From Flammeovirga sp. OC4 (GTDB lineage Bacteria; Bacteroidota; Bacteroidia; Cytophagales; Flammeovirgaceae): DNA of 64,000 bases. Of the stretch, positions 16,922-26,071 are shown piece after piece (the stretch's first letter is position 1; each line of letters opens with the position of its first letter). The notes beneath the pieces were generated by a model. That model was not told the DNA's origin. It saw only the letters and a list, made by a program, of their open reading frames with translations, and made no database searches. The stretch spans positions 1 to 64,000 of the forward strand of contig NZ_JTAM01000055.1 in NCBI RefSeq assembly GCF_000812565.1, given 5' to 3'. Made by a program: the position numbers and the translations under genes.

Positions 16922-18134
16922 TTACCTTGACCTAGCCCATACTATTTTTCAGTTCATAAGTTTCTATTTCTTATGCTACAGTTTTTACTGGATGATGACC
17001 CTTTTTATTGGATCCTTTTACAAGGAACCAAAAACTAGTTCTTTTCCTATGAAAGATAGGTGGTTGGTAGTCCTTCCTGCCTATGCACCTAATTCTACTT
17101 TTTTTGAAGTTTTAAAAAGTATAAGGGATCATCAACCCCCGAACTTTATAGAAATGAAAACCTATGTTTTATTTCAAAATACCAATGCAAAATTTATAGA
17201 TCAATGCTATAAAAAGATGGATTTCCTTTGTAATCATAAAAGCTTCCATAATCAAGAAGGAAACTCTTATGTACATGCATTAAAATTTATTTGTCATCAA
17301 ATTACATCTGATAATCAGTTAAAGCTTTTTGATCCTACACATATTATTTTATTGGATAAAGATAATATCATTGCTCCTGATTTCTTCTATAAAATGTATG
17401 CATTAAGAGGAAATGGTTACGACCTCATACAAGGGAAAAGATTACCATTATCACATGTCAATGGGGTAACATCTTATGATCAAATATCGGAGTCTCTGAA
17501 TGATATGATGATGCGACAATACAGAGTGAAAATGGGATGGTTGCCTGAACTGAGTGGAAGTGGCTTTTTGGTCGATAAAAGATTATTTGTAAAAGGGATT
17601 AATAAGTTAGATGAAAATAATCCAGGAATGGATAAGAATTTATTGATTAATTGGTTATTGAACTTCAATGATATAAAAGCTTGCTTCTCAAATTCAACTT
17701 TAGTTTATGAGGAAAAAACAGATGACCTTAATGTATTAGGAGCACAACGAACAAGGTGGTTTGCAGAACAATATCAAACATTAGCAGCTTATTTTGCTCC
17801 TCTCGTAGCAAAAGGGTTTTCCACTTTTAGATTCGAAATATTAGACTATGTATTTGCTTTATCTCGTCCACCGAGAAGTATTCACTTATTAGTAGTTCCT
17901 ATATTATTGATATCGGAATTAATCGTATTCAAAACTTCAATTTTCAATTTATTGTCTTTATTGTTTCTTGTTTTTGGAGTGATTCTTTTTCTAACGAATC
18001 AAAGACTTTGGGGTGCTGCATTTCGAGTCTTGAAGATGTTCCCGTCTTTAATCCTGAGCAATTTGAAAAGTATTCTAAAAATTGGAGCTCAAACGAAAGG
18101 AAATTTCATCCATACTGAACGAGAAGAAAAATAA
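16911..18134 (+). CDS. Membrane glycosyltransferase, GT2-like
   Basis: The predicted job is adding sugars to a growing polysaccharide at the cytoplasmic face. A hydrophobic segment lies at about 10-32, the GT-A domain at about 45-285, and three to four hydrophobic helices at about 310-375. Motifs seen are LLDKDN (a DxD-type metal site) near residue 150 and a QRTRWF element near 280, the QxxRW-like signature of processive GT2 enzymes. The overall layout resembles the BcsA/HasA group, without a PilZ domain. It overlaps the co-polymerase gene by 11 bases and is 9 bases from the polymerase gene, so coupling is tight. The sugar cannot be told from sequence. Confidence 0.75.
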   Translation: MNINYLDLAHTIFQFISFYFLCYSFYWMMTLFIGSFYKEPKTSSFPMKDRWLVVLPAYAPNSTFFEVLKSIRDHQPPNFIEMKTYVLFQNTNAKFIDQCYKKMDFLCNHKSFHNQEGNSYVHALKFICHQITSDNQLKLFDPTHIILLDKDNIIAPDFFYKMYALRGNGYDLIQGKRLPLSHVNGVTSYDQISESLNDMMMRQYRVKMGWLPELSGSGFLVDKRLFVKGINKLDENNPGMDKNLLINWLLNFNDIKACFSNSTLVYEEKTDDLNVLGAQRTRWFAEQYQTLAAYFAPLVAKGFSTFRFEILDYVFALSRPPRSIHLLVVPILLISELIVFKTSIFNLLSLLFLVFGVILFLTNQRLWGAAFRVLKMFPSLILSNLKSILKIGAQTKGNFIHTEREEK

Positions 18135-18143
18135 GATGGAACG

Positions 18144-19700
18144 ATGATGAGGGTAGCAAAGAGAGTAATAAAGAAAATGATAGGAGAGCGGTATAACACC
18201 AATTTTGGTGCTTTCTGCCTCATTACTTTTGCATTTGCAATCGCTATATTGGTGATGAAAACCAATTGGGTAACAGGTATTGTACTTGCATTTGTATGTG
18301 TGGCTATTCCTATTTTCTTTTCTCTTTTCGTTAAACTTGAGTTTGCGATTTATTTTTTCCTTACCCTCTCAATTTTTATAGGTGTTCCCTTAAAAATCCC
18401 AACTTCAATACCGATTGGTATTTCCTTTGATGGATCTATTCTTTTCACTTTTTTTGGACATGTTTTTAGATGCTATGAAAGGAAAGATTATAAATCTACA
18501 TTCAAATTTTATCCCGTTTATTTTGTTTATGCTTGGATGGCCTACAACTTTTTACAAGTAGGCAACCCTTGGGCAGCATCTAGAGCCGCTTGGTTTTATA
18601 CTATGCGTCCTTATGTTTTTTACCCTCTCATTTTTGTTTTAACCTATTATCAATTTAGAACCAAAGAACAGATCCTTAAAGTTTTACATTATTTCCTTGT
18701 CATCACTACTATTTGTGCAGCATGGGGTTGTTATCAGTTTTTGTTTGGCTATCTAAATTTTGAAATGATGTGGGTTTTAGCCAACGATGCAAAACATTTG
18801 GTCTATATCAATGGGCGTTGGAGATCTTTTGGTACTACGGGTTCCCCTGCCCATTTTGGTGTTCTAATGGGTTTAATGTTCAATTTTTATGCGATATTAA
18901 TACCCGTATATAAAAAGCTTTCTCAAAAAATCTTCATGATGATAGCTTTATTAATTATCTTCTTAGGTTTGGTTTGGTCTGGTACACGTTCAGGATTTGC
19001 AATTGTACCGATTGGGTTTATTATCATTATTGGTCTTTGGGGAAATACGAAAATTTATATTGTTGGTGCTATACTAGTGGCAATTATGACCTTTGTGATT
19101 GTTACTCCTTCCAACAATTACCATATACAAAGAATACAATCTACTTTCAATGCAAGTGAAGACGAGTCCTATAAAGAAAGAAAAAGAAATCAGGAACGAA
19201 TCAAACCTTGGTTAGCTAAACACCCTATCGGAGGAGGATTGGGAAGTACAGGGATTTGGGGAATGAAATTCTCTCCTGGCACAATGCTTTCGGGATTCGC
19301 ACCTGACTCAGGTCATGTAAGAGTAATGGTAGAAACGGGGTATGTAGGGTTGGTCATCTATCTTGCTTTTTATTTCGCAATGTTACTACCTGCTTTTTTT
19401 AAAGTCAAAGTATGGAGTTTGCAAGATCAAGATTATAAACTTTTAATTCTCACTTTCTTTGCATTTTATGGCGCTTTTATGGTTGTAGAACAAGCACAAG
19501 ATATCAATGGTATTTTACCATTTAGTGTAGGTTTATGGTTCTTCTCAGCAATTTTTTGTAGATTAATAAAGTTAGCATTGGCAGACGAATTAAGAAGGTG
19601 GGTTGAATTAAACGACCAACGTAAAGAAGAATTTGAAGAAAGAGAAAAACGAAAATTTGCTAAAAGACAAAAATACTTGAAAAGACTCTTTGAAGAGTAA
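18144..19700 (+). CDS. O-antigen ligase/Wzy-like polymerase
   Basis: This integral-membrane protein has about ten to twelve hydrophobic helices over its 518 residues, a large periplasmic loop at about 320-400, and the Wzy_C-type signature PIGGGLGSTG followed by HVRVMVETGYVGLVIY. These are typical of O-antigen ligase and polymerase families. It probably polymerises repeat units from undecaprenyl diphosphate on the periplasmic face. The C-terminal tail is unusual: a highly charged Lys/Glu/Arg-rich segment (about 488-518) that probably sits in the cytosol. It follows the GT2-like gene by 9 bases. Whether it acts as polymerase or ligase cannot be fixed from sequence, but no LPS genes are nearby. 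Confidence 0.82.
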   Translation: MMRVAKRVIKKMIGERYNTNFGAFCLITFAFAIAILVMKTNWVTGIVLAFVCVAIPIFFSLFVKLEFAIYFFLTLSIFIGVPLKIPTSIPIGISFDGSILFTFFGHVFRCYERKDYKSTFKFYPVYFVYAWMAYNFLQVGNPWAASRAAWFYTMRPYVFYPLIFVLTYYQFRTKEQILKVLHYFLVITTICAAWGCYQFLFGYLNFEMMWVLANDAKHLVYINGRWRSFGTTGSPAHFGVLMGLMFNFYAILIPVYKKLSQKIFMMIALLIIFLGLVWSGTRSGFAIVPIGFIIIIGLWGNTKIYIVGAILVAIMTFVIVTPSNNYHIQRIQSTFNASEDESYKERKRNQERIKPWLAKHPIGGGLGSTGIWGMKFSPGTMLSGFAPDSGHVRVMVETGYVGLVIYLAFYFAMLLPAFFKVKVWSLQDQDYKLLILTFFAFYGAFMVVEQAQDINGILPFSVGLWFFSAIFCRLIKLALADELRRWVELNDQRKEEFEEREKRKFAKRQKYLKRLFEE

Positions 19701-19882
19701 CTAAAAGTTTAAAATATACTCTTATAATCAACCAAAAACGAAACTAAAAACCGAAGTACAAGATTGTTATATAGAAATATTTAAAGATGATGCATAATTA
19801 TAAAAACGTAATTATGGAATCAATTCTTGAGATGAATTTTTCTTTATAATTCTATGTTCTTAGGTAAAGAATAATTACCACC

Positions 19883-21040
19883 ATGAGAAAAGTACTATAT
19901 CTAGAAGACGACCGATTTATGTTTGAGTTTGTGGAACATGTTCTTAAAAGCAAATATGAGATCATCGAAGCAAGAAGTATTGAACAAGCTGAAGAAATCC
20001 TATCCAAAGTCTCAATCTCCTTACTATTGTCAGACCTACATATTCATGATGAAAGCATGATTGATTTTTTAGGAGAGCTCAAACAAAATGATGCTTATAA
20101 AAACCTTCCTATCGTTGTATTGACATCAGAAATTGATGTCAATTGTAAAATGGAACTCTTAAAGTCAGGTGTAAGTGAGTACATCACGAAGCCCTTCGTT
20201 CCGGAAAATTTAGATCTAATTCTTCAAAATGTTATTTATCAATTTGAGGTACTCGAAAACTATGATACGGTAGATTTCCCAGATAAGAAACTGATCAAAA
20301 GAAGAAAAAACCTCTACGTATTATTAAACGACTTTACAAAACGAATCTTTGATATTGTTGTTTCTTCTATTCTAATCATTCTGTTGTCACCTTTATTATT
20401 ATTAATCGCTGCGGCAATAAGAATTGAATCCAAAGGGAATGTGATTTATTCCGCAAAGAGAGTGGGGAGGTATTACGCTATTTTTCCTTTTTATAAATTT
20501 AGATCGATGAGGGTTGATGCTGATAGTATGGTAAGTTCATTACAAAAAGAAAATGCATACAATAAGGAGGAAGAATCTAATGAAAACGAAGTACCGAGTG
20601 ATCAAAAGCCTCACATGCTCTACAGCGACAAAGGATATCAGGTAACCTATAAGGACTATATTAAAGAAAAGAATAAATCTTCCTTTTTTAAACTTAAAAA
20701 TGATCCGAGAGTAACAAAAGTAGGTGCCTTAATCCGTAAAACAAGTCTTGATGAATTGCCTCAATTATTTAATGTCCTTTTTGGTCATATGTCGATTGTG
20801 GGGAATAGACCTCTTCCTATTTACGAAGCTGAACAAATGACAAAAGATAAATCAATTCTAAGATTTTCAGCACCCGCAGGAATTACTGGATTATGGCAAG
20901 TAGAAAAGTCGAAAAGAGCTTTTATGACTATTGAAGAACGTATTGAGTTAGATACAAAATATGCTAGAAAGTATAATATTTTTTATGATATAGGATTAAT
21001 GCTAAAGACCATTCCAGCAATGATCCAAAAAGAAGAATAA
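19883..21040 (+). CDS. Receiver domain fused to a polyprenyl-phosphate sugar transferase
   Basis: The N-terminal 120 residues are a response-regulator receiver: acidic pair Asp9-Asp10 in LYLEDDR, phospho-acceptor Asp51 in LLLSDLHI, Thr81 in VVLTS, and Lys103 in ITKPF. After a linker, the rest (about 145-385) is a monotopic phosphoglycosyl transferase of the WcaJ/WbaP/PglC class. It has the re-entrant hydrophobic helix (155-178), FYKFRSMR, and the catalytic Asp-Glu in SLDELPQLFNVL, then VGNRPLP and GITGLWQVEKS. About 50 extra residues rich in Glu, Asn and Lys lie between FRSMR and DPRVTKVG. It should load the first sugar-1-phosphate onto undecaprenyl phosphate, apparently under phosphorelay control. 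No kinase is adjacent in the locus. Confidence 0.92.
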   Translation: MRKVLYLEDDRFMFEFVEHVLKSKYEIIEARSIEQAEEILSKVSISLLLSDLHIHDESMIDFLGELKQNDAYKNLPIVVLTSEIDVNCKMELLKSGVSEYITKPFVPENLDLILQNVIYQFEVLENYDTVDFPDKKLIKRRKNLYVLLNDFTKRIFDIVVSSILIILLSPLLLLIAAAIRIESKGNVIYSAKRVGRYYAIFPFYKFRSMRVDADSMVSSLQKENAYNKEEESNENEVPSDQKPHMLYSDKGYQVTYKDYIKEKNKSSFFKLKNDPRVTKVGALIRKTSLDELPQLFNVLFGHMSIVGNRPLPIYEAEQMTKDKSILRFSAPAGITGLWQVEKSKRAFMTIEERIELDTKYARKYNIFYDIGLMLKTIPAMIQKEE

Positions 21041-21168
21041 ATCATATTAAAAGTAAGAATAAGAGTTAGTATACACTATATAACATTGTTTTGTACAATC
21101 TTTATATTTTATGAATGATACTGATATTATTTAGTATTTTAGATAAATAACAATAACCAATAGAAAAA

Positions 21169-22251
21169 ATGAATATTCAATTTCTTTCATGTTTAGAAGG
21201 AAAGTTTGGTATTGGTCAATATTCAGAAAGATTAGCCCAAGGAATGTACCGAGATGGTTTAGAGATTTTACTCTCAAGAAAAAAAGGAGCTGAATTTCCG
21301 TTTACGAATCACTATCATCATCGCTCGTTAAGAAACTTAAGAAACTATATTGCACCCTTTTATATGTCTAGAGAACTAAATCATCAACATAGAGAATTCT
21401 CCATATATCATGCAGACAATATTGATGCATTTACGGGGTACTATTGGTCAAATAAAAAAAAGACTGGTAAAAATATAGTGACAATTCACGATGTTATTCC
21501 TCTTCATTTTAAAAATACAAATCCAATTGTACATCAATATTATTTGTATCAGTTAAACACTTCTATTAAGTATTCTGATTTAATAGTAACAGTGTCTGAA
21601 ACCTCAAAACAAGATTTGGTAAGAATGACTAATGCTGACCCTGAAAAAGTAAAAGTAGTCTATAACGGGATTGATCACTCTACATTTTATTGGGATAAGG
21701 ACCTTAAAACTGAAAATAAAAAATTTACAATTCGATATTTAGGAGGTTTGGGCGTTGTACATAAAAATGCAGTTGCATTGATAGAAGTCGCTCGAATCCT
21801 TGAAGAAAAAGGACTTGATTTTAATATGGAAATTGGAAGTGGCAACGCTGCTTACACCAACCTTCCTGATTTAGTTGAAAAATACAATTTAAAGAATGTT
21901 TCATTTGTAGGGTATGTAGCGGAAAAGGACTTGCAAAATTTCCTTCAAACAGCTGACGCCTTTTTATATCCATCAAAATTTGAAGGGTTTGGGTTTCCAC
22001 CATTAGAAGCAATGGCTTGTGGTACTGCTACGGTATCTTCCAATGAAGGCTCTTTAGGAGAAGTACTCAAAGATGGTGCATTACTTTCATCCTCAGCTCC
22101 AGCAGAACTTGCTGATAATATTATAAAGTTAATGAAGGATGAAAATTTAAAGAAAGAATATGAGCAAAGAGGAATCCAAGTCGCCCAAAAATATACGTGG
22201 TCAAAAGCCACCAACGAGCTAGAAAGTATCTACGAAAATCTGATGTCATGA
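21169..22251 (+). CDS. GT4 family glycosyltransferase
   Basis: This is a retaining GT-B glycosyltransferase in polysaccharide repeat-unit assembly. It has the N-terminal GKFGIGQYSE loop, a HDVIPLHF acceptor-side motif, YNGIDHSTFY at the domain junction, and the sugar-nucleotide-binding EGFGFPPLEAMACG (E-x7-E). Length (360 aa) is normal, and it has no membrane segment. It is clearly paralogous to the GT4 at 33499, which has the same IGxYS start and HDVxxLH order. Its stop codon overlaps the next start in ATGA, so both are translated together. Donor and acceptor are unknown. Confidence 0.9.
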   Translation: MNIQFLSCLEGKFGIGQYSERLAQGMYRDGLEILLSRKKGAEFPFTNHYHHRSLRNLRNYIAPFYMSRELNHQHREFSIYHADNIDAFTGYYWSNKKKTGKNIVTIHDVIPLHFKNTNPIVHQYYLYQLNTSIKYSDLIVTVSETSKQDLVRMTNADPEKVKVVYNGIDHSTFYWDKDLKTENKKFTIRYLGGLGVVHKNAVALIEVARILEEKGLDFNMEIGSGNAAYTNLPDLVEKYNLKNVSFVGYVAEKDLQNFLQTADAFLYPSKFEGFGFPPLEAMACGTATVSSNEGSLGEVLKDGALLSSSAPAELADNIIKLMKDENLKKEYEQRGIQVAQKYTWSKATNELESIYENLMS

Positions 22252-23138
22252 AAATAAGTGTTATAGTTCCTACTCACAACAGAATGTCGTCTATGCTTAC
22301 CTTGGCAGAGGCATTAAATACACTCGATTACCCAAATTACGAGGTGATTGTTGTTTGTGATTCTTGTAAAGATGATACCAAAAAAGAATTAGAAAAAAGG
22401 TATGGTCAATATGAAAGTTGGAAGATTCTTGAAGTAGAAAAAGCAGGACCTGCAAAAGCCAGAAATACAGGAGCAAGGTTGGCTACAGGTGAAATACTTG
22501 CATTTACGGATGATGATTGTATACCTGATTCAAATTGGTTACAAATTATTCATCTGAATCTATATAATAATGATAAAGTTGTTGGTCTAGAAGGTCTTAC
22601 TTATACTTTCAAAAAAGAGGTGACACCACTCACTCATCAAATTGAAAATCTAGAAGGAAATCCTGCTGTACCAACTTGTAATGTAGCCTTCAGAAAAGAA
22701 ACATTTGAATACCTCAACGGTTTTGATGAGACTTTTCCTTATGCACATAACGAAGATGCTGATTTTGCTTGGAGAATGAGAGAAGTAGGAGAGATCGTCT
22801 TTGTAGAGGAAATGAAAGTATGTCATCCACCACGTCAAGAATCATTTTCTAAGATGAAATCTAGAATGAAAATCTTAGAAAGTGAGTTTCTGCTTTATTA
22901 TAAAAATACAAACCTCTATCATAAATATAGAAACACTTCACCATGGGTGACCATATATTGGGAAGTATTTTTCTATCATCAATTAATGAATTTGAAAAGT
23001 ACATTTAAGTATTTTTTTAGGCCGAAACTCTTTTTAGGAGGACTAAAACTTATCTTTTATTGGTGGATTGATTTAATTCTACTTTTCCCAAAATACTCAG
23101 CCTCAAACTTTAAATATCAAAAACAATTTCAATCATAA
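22248..23138 (+). CDS. GT2 family glycosyltransferase
   Basis: The protein begins with the GT-A signature ISVIVPTHNR, then VIVVCDSCKDDT, AGPAKARNTGA and the metal-binding LAFTDDDC (DxD). A PYAHNEDADFAWRMRE segment supplies the ED-x-D and W/R acceptor motif. The length is 296 aa when started at ATG 22248; a longer GTG-started frame lies inside the previous gene and was rejected. The ATGA overlap with the GT4 gene supports this start. Two weak hydrophobic stretches near the C-terminus suggest membrane association. It would transfer one sugar from a nucleotide donor during repeat-unit assembly. Confidence 0.9.
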   Translation: MKISVIVPTHNRMSSMLTLAEALNTLDYPNYEVIVVCDSCKDDTKKELEKRYGQYESWKILEVEKAGPAKARNTGARLATGEILAFTDDDCIPDSNWLQIIHLNLYNNDKVVGLEGLTYTFKKEVTPLTHQIENLEGNPAVPTCNVAFRKETFEYLNGFDETFPYAHNEDADFAWRMREVGEIVFVEEMKVCHPPRQESFSKMKSRMKILESEFLLYYKNTNLYHKYRNTSPWVTIYWEVFFYHQLMNLKSTFKYFFRPKLFLGGLKLIFYWWIDLILLFPKYSASNFKYQKQFQS

Positions 23139-23141
23139 ACT

Positions 23142-24347
23142 ATGCATATTTTTAGACCCATTGTATTACAAGCACTAACGAGAGTCGATGAACAGTTTGG
23201 TGCTACATCTATCTCTTTAGCGAAAAAATGGTCTAGAGATAGGTTAGTATTTTATGTTGATCATCCTTATACGTTTAAAGATCTTACAAACGAAGCGTAC
23301 AAAGAGCAACTCAAAAAAAGAAAGGCACTATGGAAAGATGATGTCTTCTATTTTCAGCCTTTTGATGATTATCCCAATTTTATAAATATTTGTCCGCCAC
23401 CGGTTTTTCCAATTAATTTTCTTCCTCCTGGTTTGATTTACAATCAATTAAAGACCAAAAATTGTAAAACCATTTGGAATGCAATTGATACTGTCTTAGA
23501 TCGTTTTCATGTGAAAGATAATTTTGTTTATATCAACTCATTTAATCCCGTTTATTTTTCAGTTCATTCTAAGAAAAAATACATTATGTCTATCTATCAT
23601 TGTGTAGACCTTATTGAGGGAGAGAAGTACATTGCAAAACATGGAGTTGTAGCGGAGAAGAAAGCCGCAGAAAATGCAGATTTAGTTATCACTACTTCAG
23701 ATGATTTGAGATATCGTTTAGAGCCTTATGCGAAGCAAATAGAAACAGTATATAATGGTGCTGATTATGATTTTTTTCAAAGGGATACTTATTCTGAATC
23801 TCACCTTCTAAAGAATATCCCAAAAGGGAAACGTGTAACCTATGTGGGAAATATTGGGCTGAGAATTAATTATAAACTATTAGAAAAAATTGTCAGTAAT
23901 GATCCAGATTTGCAACTGATTCTCGTAGGACCAATTAATCAAAGAGAATTTAGAGGTGGAAAATTATTAGATTATGATAATGTACATTATCTGGGACCTC
24001 AAAAGATGGAGGACGTTCCTGATCTAATTTATTATTCAGATGCTTGTATCATTCCATTCCTTTGTAATGATTTGACACAATGTATTTATCCTTTAAAAAT
24101 CAATGAATACCTGAGTGTTGGAAAACCTGTATTGACGACTCCTTTTACCAACTTAGATGATTTTAAAGATGTTATACATATCTACAACGATGATGCTTCT
24201 TTTGAGGAAGAGTTAACAAAAGCCTTGAAAGATTCGACGGAACAAGTCACTCAAAGGAAAAAAATTGCCAAAAATAATAAGTGGGAAAACAGAGCAAGTC
24301 AATTTCATAATATATACCTCAATAAAATAAATAGAAATGCTCAGTAG
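23142..24347 (+). CDS. GT-B glycosyltransferase (GT4-like)
   Basis: The protein (401 aa) has a GT-B layout. The N-terminal half recognises the acceptor. The C-terminal Rossmann half begins VTYVGNIGLRINYKLLE and includes LVGPINQREF, NVHYLGPQ and the region CIYPLKINEYLSVGKPVLTT. The last replaces the canonical EGFGxxxxEA element with a P-L-K-x-x-E-Y-L form, as in TuaH and GT4/GT1-like capsule enzymes. It has no signal or membrane helices. It follows the GT2 gene by 3 bases and overlaps the acyltransferase by 11, so it belongs to the same operon. Substrate unknown. Confidence 0.82.
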   Translation: MHIFRPIVLQALTRVDEQFGATSISLAKKWSRDRLVFYVDHPYTFKDLTNEAYKEQLKKRKALWKDDVFYFQPFDDYPNFINICPPPVFPINFLPPGLIYNQLKTKNCKTIWNAIDTVLDRFHVKDNFVYINSFNPVYFSVHSKKKYIMSIYHCVDLIEGEKYIAKHGVVAEKKAAENADLVITTSDDLRYRLEPYAKQIETVYNGADYDFFQRDTYSESHLLKNIPKGKRVTYVGNIGLRINYKLLEKIVSNDPDLQLILVGPINQREFRGGKLLDYDNVHYLGPQKMEDVPDLIYYSDACIIPFLCNDLTQCIYPLKINEYLSVGKPVLTTPFTNLDDFKDVIHIYNDDASFEEELTKALKDSTEQVTQRKKIAKNNKWENRASQFHNIYLNKINRNAQ

Positions 24348-24960
24348 CTTAAAACTATATGTTCAGAATAATGACTGGCTTAAACAGTTTATTCATCACT
24401 CTTTAGTGTTGTATTACAGACCCCGTTTTTGGGTGCGATTATTTTTATTTCCATTTTATATTAAAAGGGGGAAAAAGGCTGTAATTCGTTCGTCGGCTCG
24501 ACTGGATCTATTCCCATTCAACAAAATTTCAATTGGAGAGAAAAGTATCATTGAAGACTTTGTGACACTCAATAATGCAGTTGGAGATTTAATTATAGGT
24601 AATAATGTGATCGTGGGTATTGGTAATACGATCATAGGGCCAGTTGAAATAAAGGATAATGTCCTTTTTGCTCAAAATATAGTCGCTTCAGCATTAAACC
24701 ATGTCTTTGAAGACCCTAATCTTCCCATTGTTGATCAGGGAGTAAATACTAAAAAGATAACTGTTGGAGAAAATTCATGGATAGGAGCCAACGTAACAAT
24801 TACACAAGGTGTAAACATTGGCAAGCATTGTGTAATTGGAGCAGGAAGTGTAGTGAATAAAGATATACCCGACTATCATGTGGCTATTGGAAATCCAATT
24901 CGACTAGTTAAAAAATATAATTTCGAAACCAAAAACTGGGAAAAGATCCCCAAAACTTGA
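24337..24960 (+). CDS. Left-handed beta-helix acyltransferase (WcaF/Maa-like)
   Basis: The C-terminal two thirds (about 45-195) are hexapeptide repeats of the [LIV]-G-x-x-x-x type, such as IGEKSIIED, IIGNNVIVG, IGANVTIT and IGKHCVIGAGSVV. The terminal DYHVAIGNPIRLVKKY is the classic end of sugar O-acetyltransferases of the LacA/WcaF group. The likely reaction is acetyl-CoA-dependent O-acetylation of a sugar in the repeat unit, as a trimer in the cytosol. Catalytic His in NHVFED fits the family. It starts inside the preceding glycosyltransferase gene (11-base overlap) and ends 4 bases before the next GT2 gene. Confidence 0.88.
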   Translation: MLSSLKLYVQNNDWLKQFIHHSLVLYYRPRFWVRLFLFPFYIKRGKKAVIRSSARLDLFPFNKISIGEKSIIEDFVTLNNAVGDLIIGNNVIVGIGNTIIGPVEIKDNVLFAQNIVASALNHVFEDPNLPIVDQGVNTKKITVGENSWIGANVTITQGVNIGKHCVIGAGSVVNKDIPDYHVAIGNPIRLVKKYNFETKNWEKIPKT

Positions 24961-24964
24961 TATT

Positions 24965-25873
24965 ATGCTTTCTATTATTACTGTAAATTTTAGGCAATTA
25001 GATGTGACTTTAGAATTAGTGAAATCGTTAATGAAATTTGCTCCTGAAGATTCAGAATGGATAATTGTTGATAACGGTTCACAAAAAGATATCTCTGTTA
25101 TTTTAGAGAAGTTAGACCCCAGAGTAAAAGTGATTGTATCCAAAGAAAATCTAGGATTTGCAGGCGGAAATAACTTAGGTATTGAAGCTTCAAAAGGAGA
25201 TTTTCTTTTTTTTATTAATAATGATACTGTAGTTACTGAAAGTTCATTTGAACCTTTATTAAAATCACTTGAAGATGAGAAAGTTGGGATGGTTTGTCCA
25301 AAAATTCATTACTACTACACACCCAATACTATTCAATACTCAGGTTTCACAGATATTAATCCATTTACAGGAAGAAATAGTGTAATTGGTGAAAGAGAAC
25401 AGGATCAAGGACAATATGACAATATCAAGAAGACCTATTTTGGGCATGGTGCTGCTATGATGCTGAGAAGGAAAGTTGTTGAGGAAGTCGGAGGTATACC
25501 TGAAGCTTTTTTTCTTTATTATGAAGAAATGGATTGGTGCAAAAAAATTCGAAAAGCAGGTTACGAAATTCAATATAATGGTAATGCTATGATTCTACAT
25601 AAAGAGTCTATTTCAGTTGGAAAATTGAGTCCGTTGAAAGAATATTATATGACTAGAAATAGAATTTTATTTATGTACCGAAATTACCCCATTTTTTATT
25701 TTATAGGCTTTCTTTTATTTTTTATGATACTCTCTTTTCCTAAAAGATATGTGTTTTTGCTCAATAAAGATAAGAAATTAAATATTGCACTAAGGGCAGG
25801 ACTTTTATCAGCACTATTGTATCTTTTTAATAAAAGTATGGCACAACCCAAAGATGGGCTAAAATACGCTTAG
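24965..25873 (+). CDS. GT2 glycosyltransferase (WbbL/rhamnosyltransferase-like)
   Basis: Motifs are ISIITVNFRQ-like SIITVNFRQLD at the N-terminus, WIIVDNGSQ, ENLGFAGGNNLG and FFINNDTVV (N-N-D in place of D-x-D), then YYEEMDWCKKIRKAGYEI (E-D-W motif) and HKESISVGK. This is the GT2 group that includes rhamnosyl- and fucosyltransferases of polysaccharide clusters; the actual sugar is not determined. A hydrophobic C-terminal stretch at about 240-265 suggests membrane association. The length is 302 aa. It closes the first half of the locus; a 198-base gap follows. Confidence 0.88.
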   Translation: MLSIITVNFRQLDVTLELVKSLMKFAPEDSEWIIVDNGSQKDISVILEKLDPRVKVIVSKENLGFAGGNNLGIEASKGDFLFFINNDTVVTESSFEPLLKSLEDEKVGMVCPKIHYYYTPNTIQYSGFTDINPFTGRNSVIGEREQDQGQYDNIKKTYFGHGAAMMLRRKVVEEVGGIPEAFFLYYEEMDWCKKIRKAGYEIQYNGNAMILHKESISVGKLSPLKEYYMTRNRILFMYRNYPIFYFIGFLLFFMILSFPKRYVFLLNKDKKLNIALRAGLLSALLYLFNKSMAQPKDGLKYA

Positions 25874-26071
25874 ATATTCCACTTAAATTTTGTACTTTGT
25901 TTATGTACTAAATTCTAAATCAAGAAAATTTTTAAGCTGTTTTTTATAATCTTATAACTCTTTTTTACTGTCTAGTTTTACTGCTATGTAGTTGAATCAA
26001 TAGAATGAGATTAAACAAAAAGATAAAACCAAAAGAATTAGTCTTAGTACTAACAGTTAAATAACCTAGAA

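Noticed and set aside
22197-22247. GTG extension of the GT2 gene into the GT4 gene
   Set aside because: The GT2 signature starts at ATG 22248, which overlaps the preceding stop as ATGA; the extension lacks family residues.
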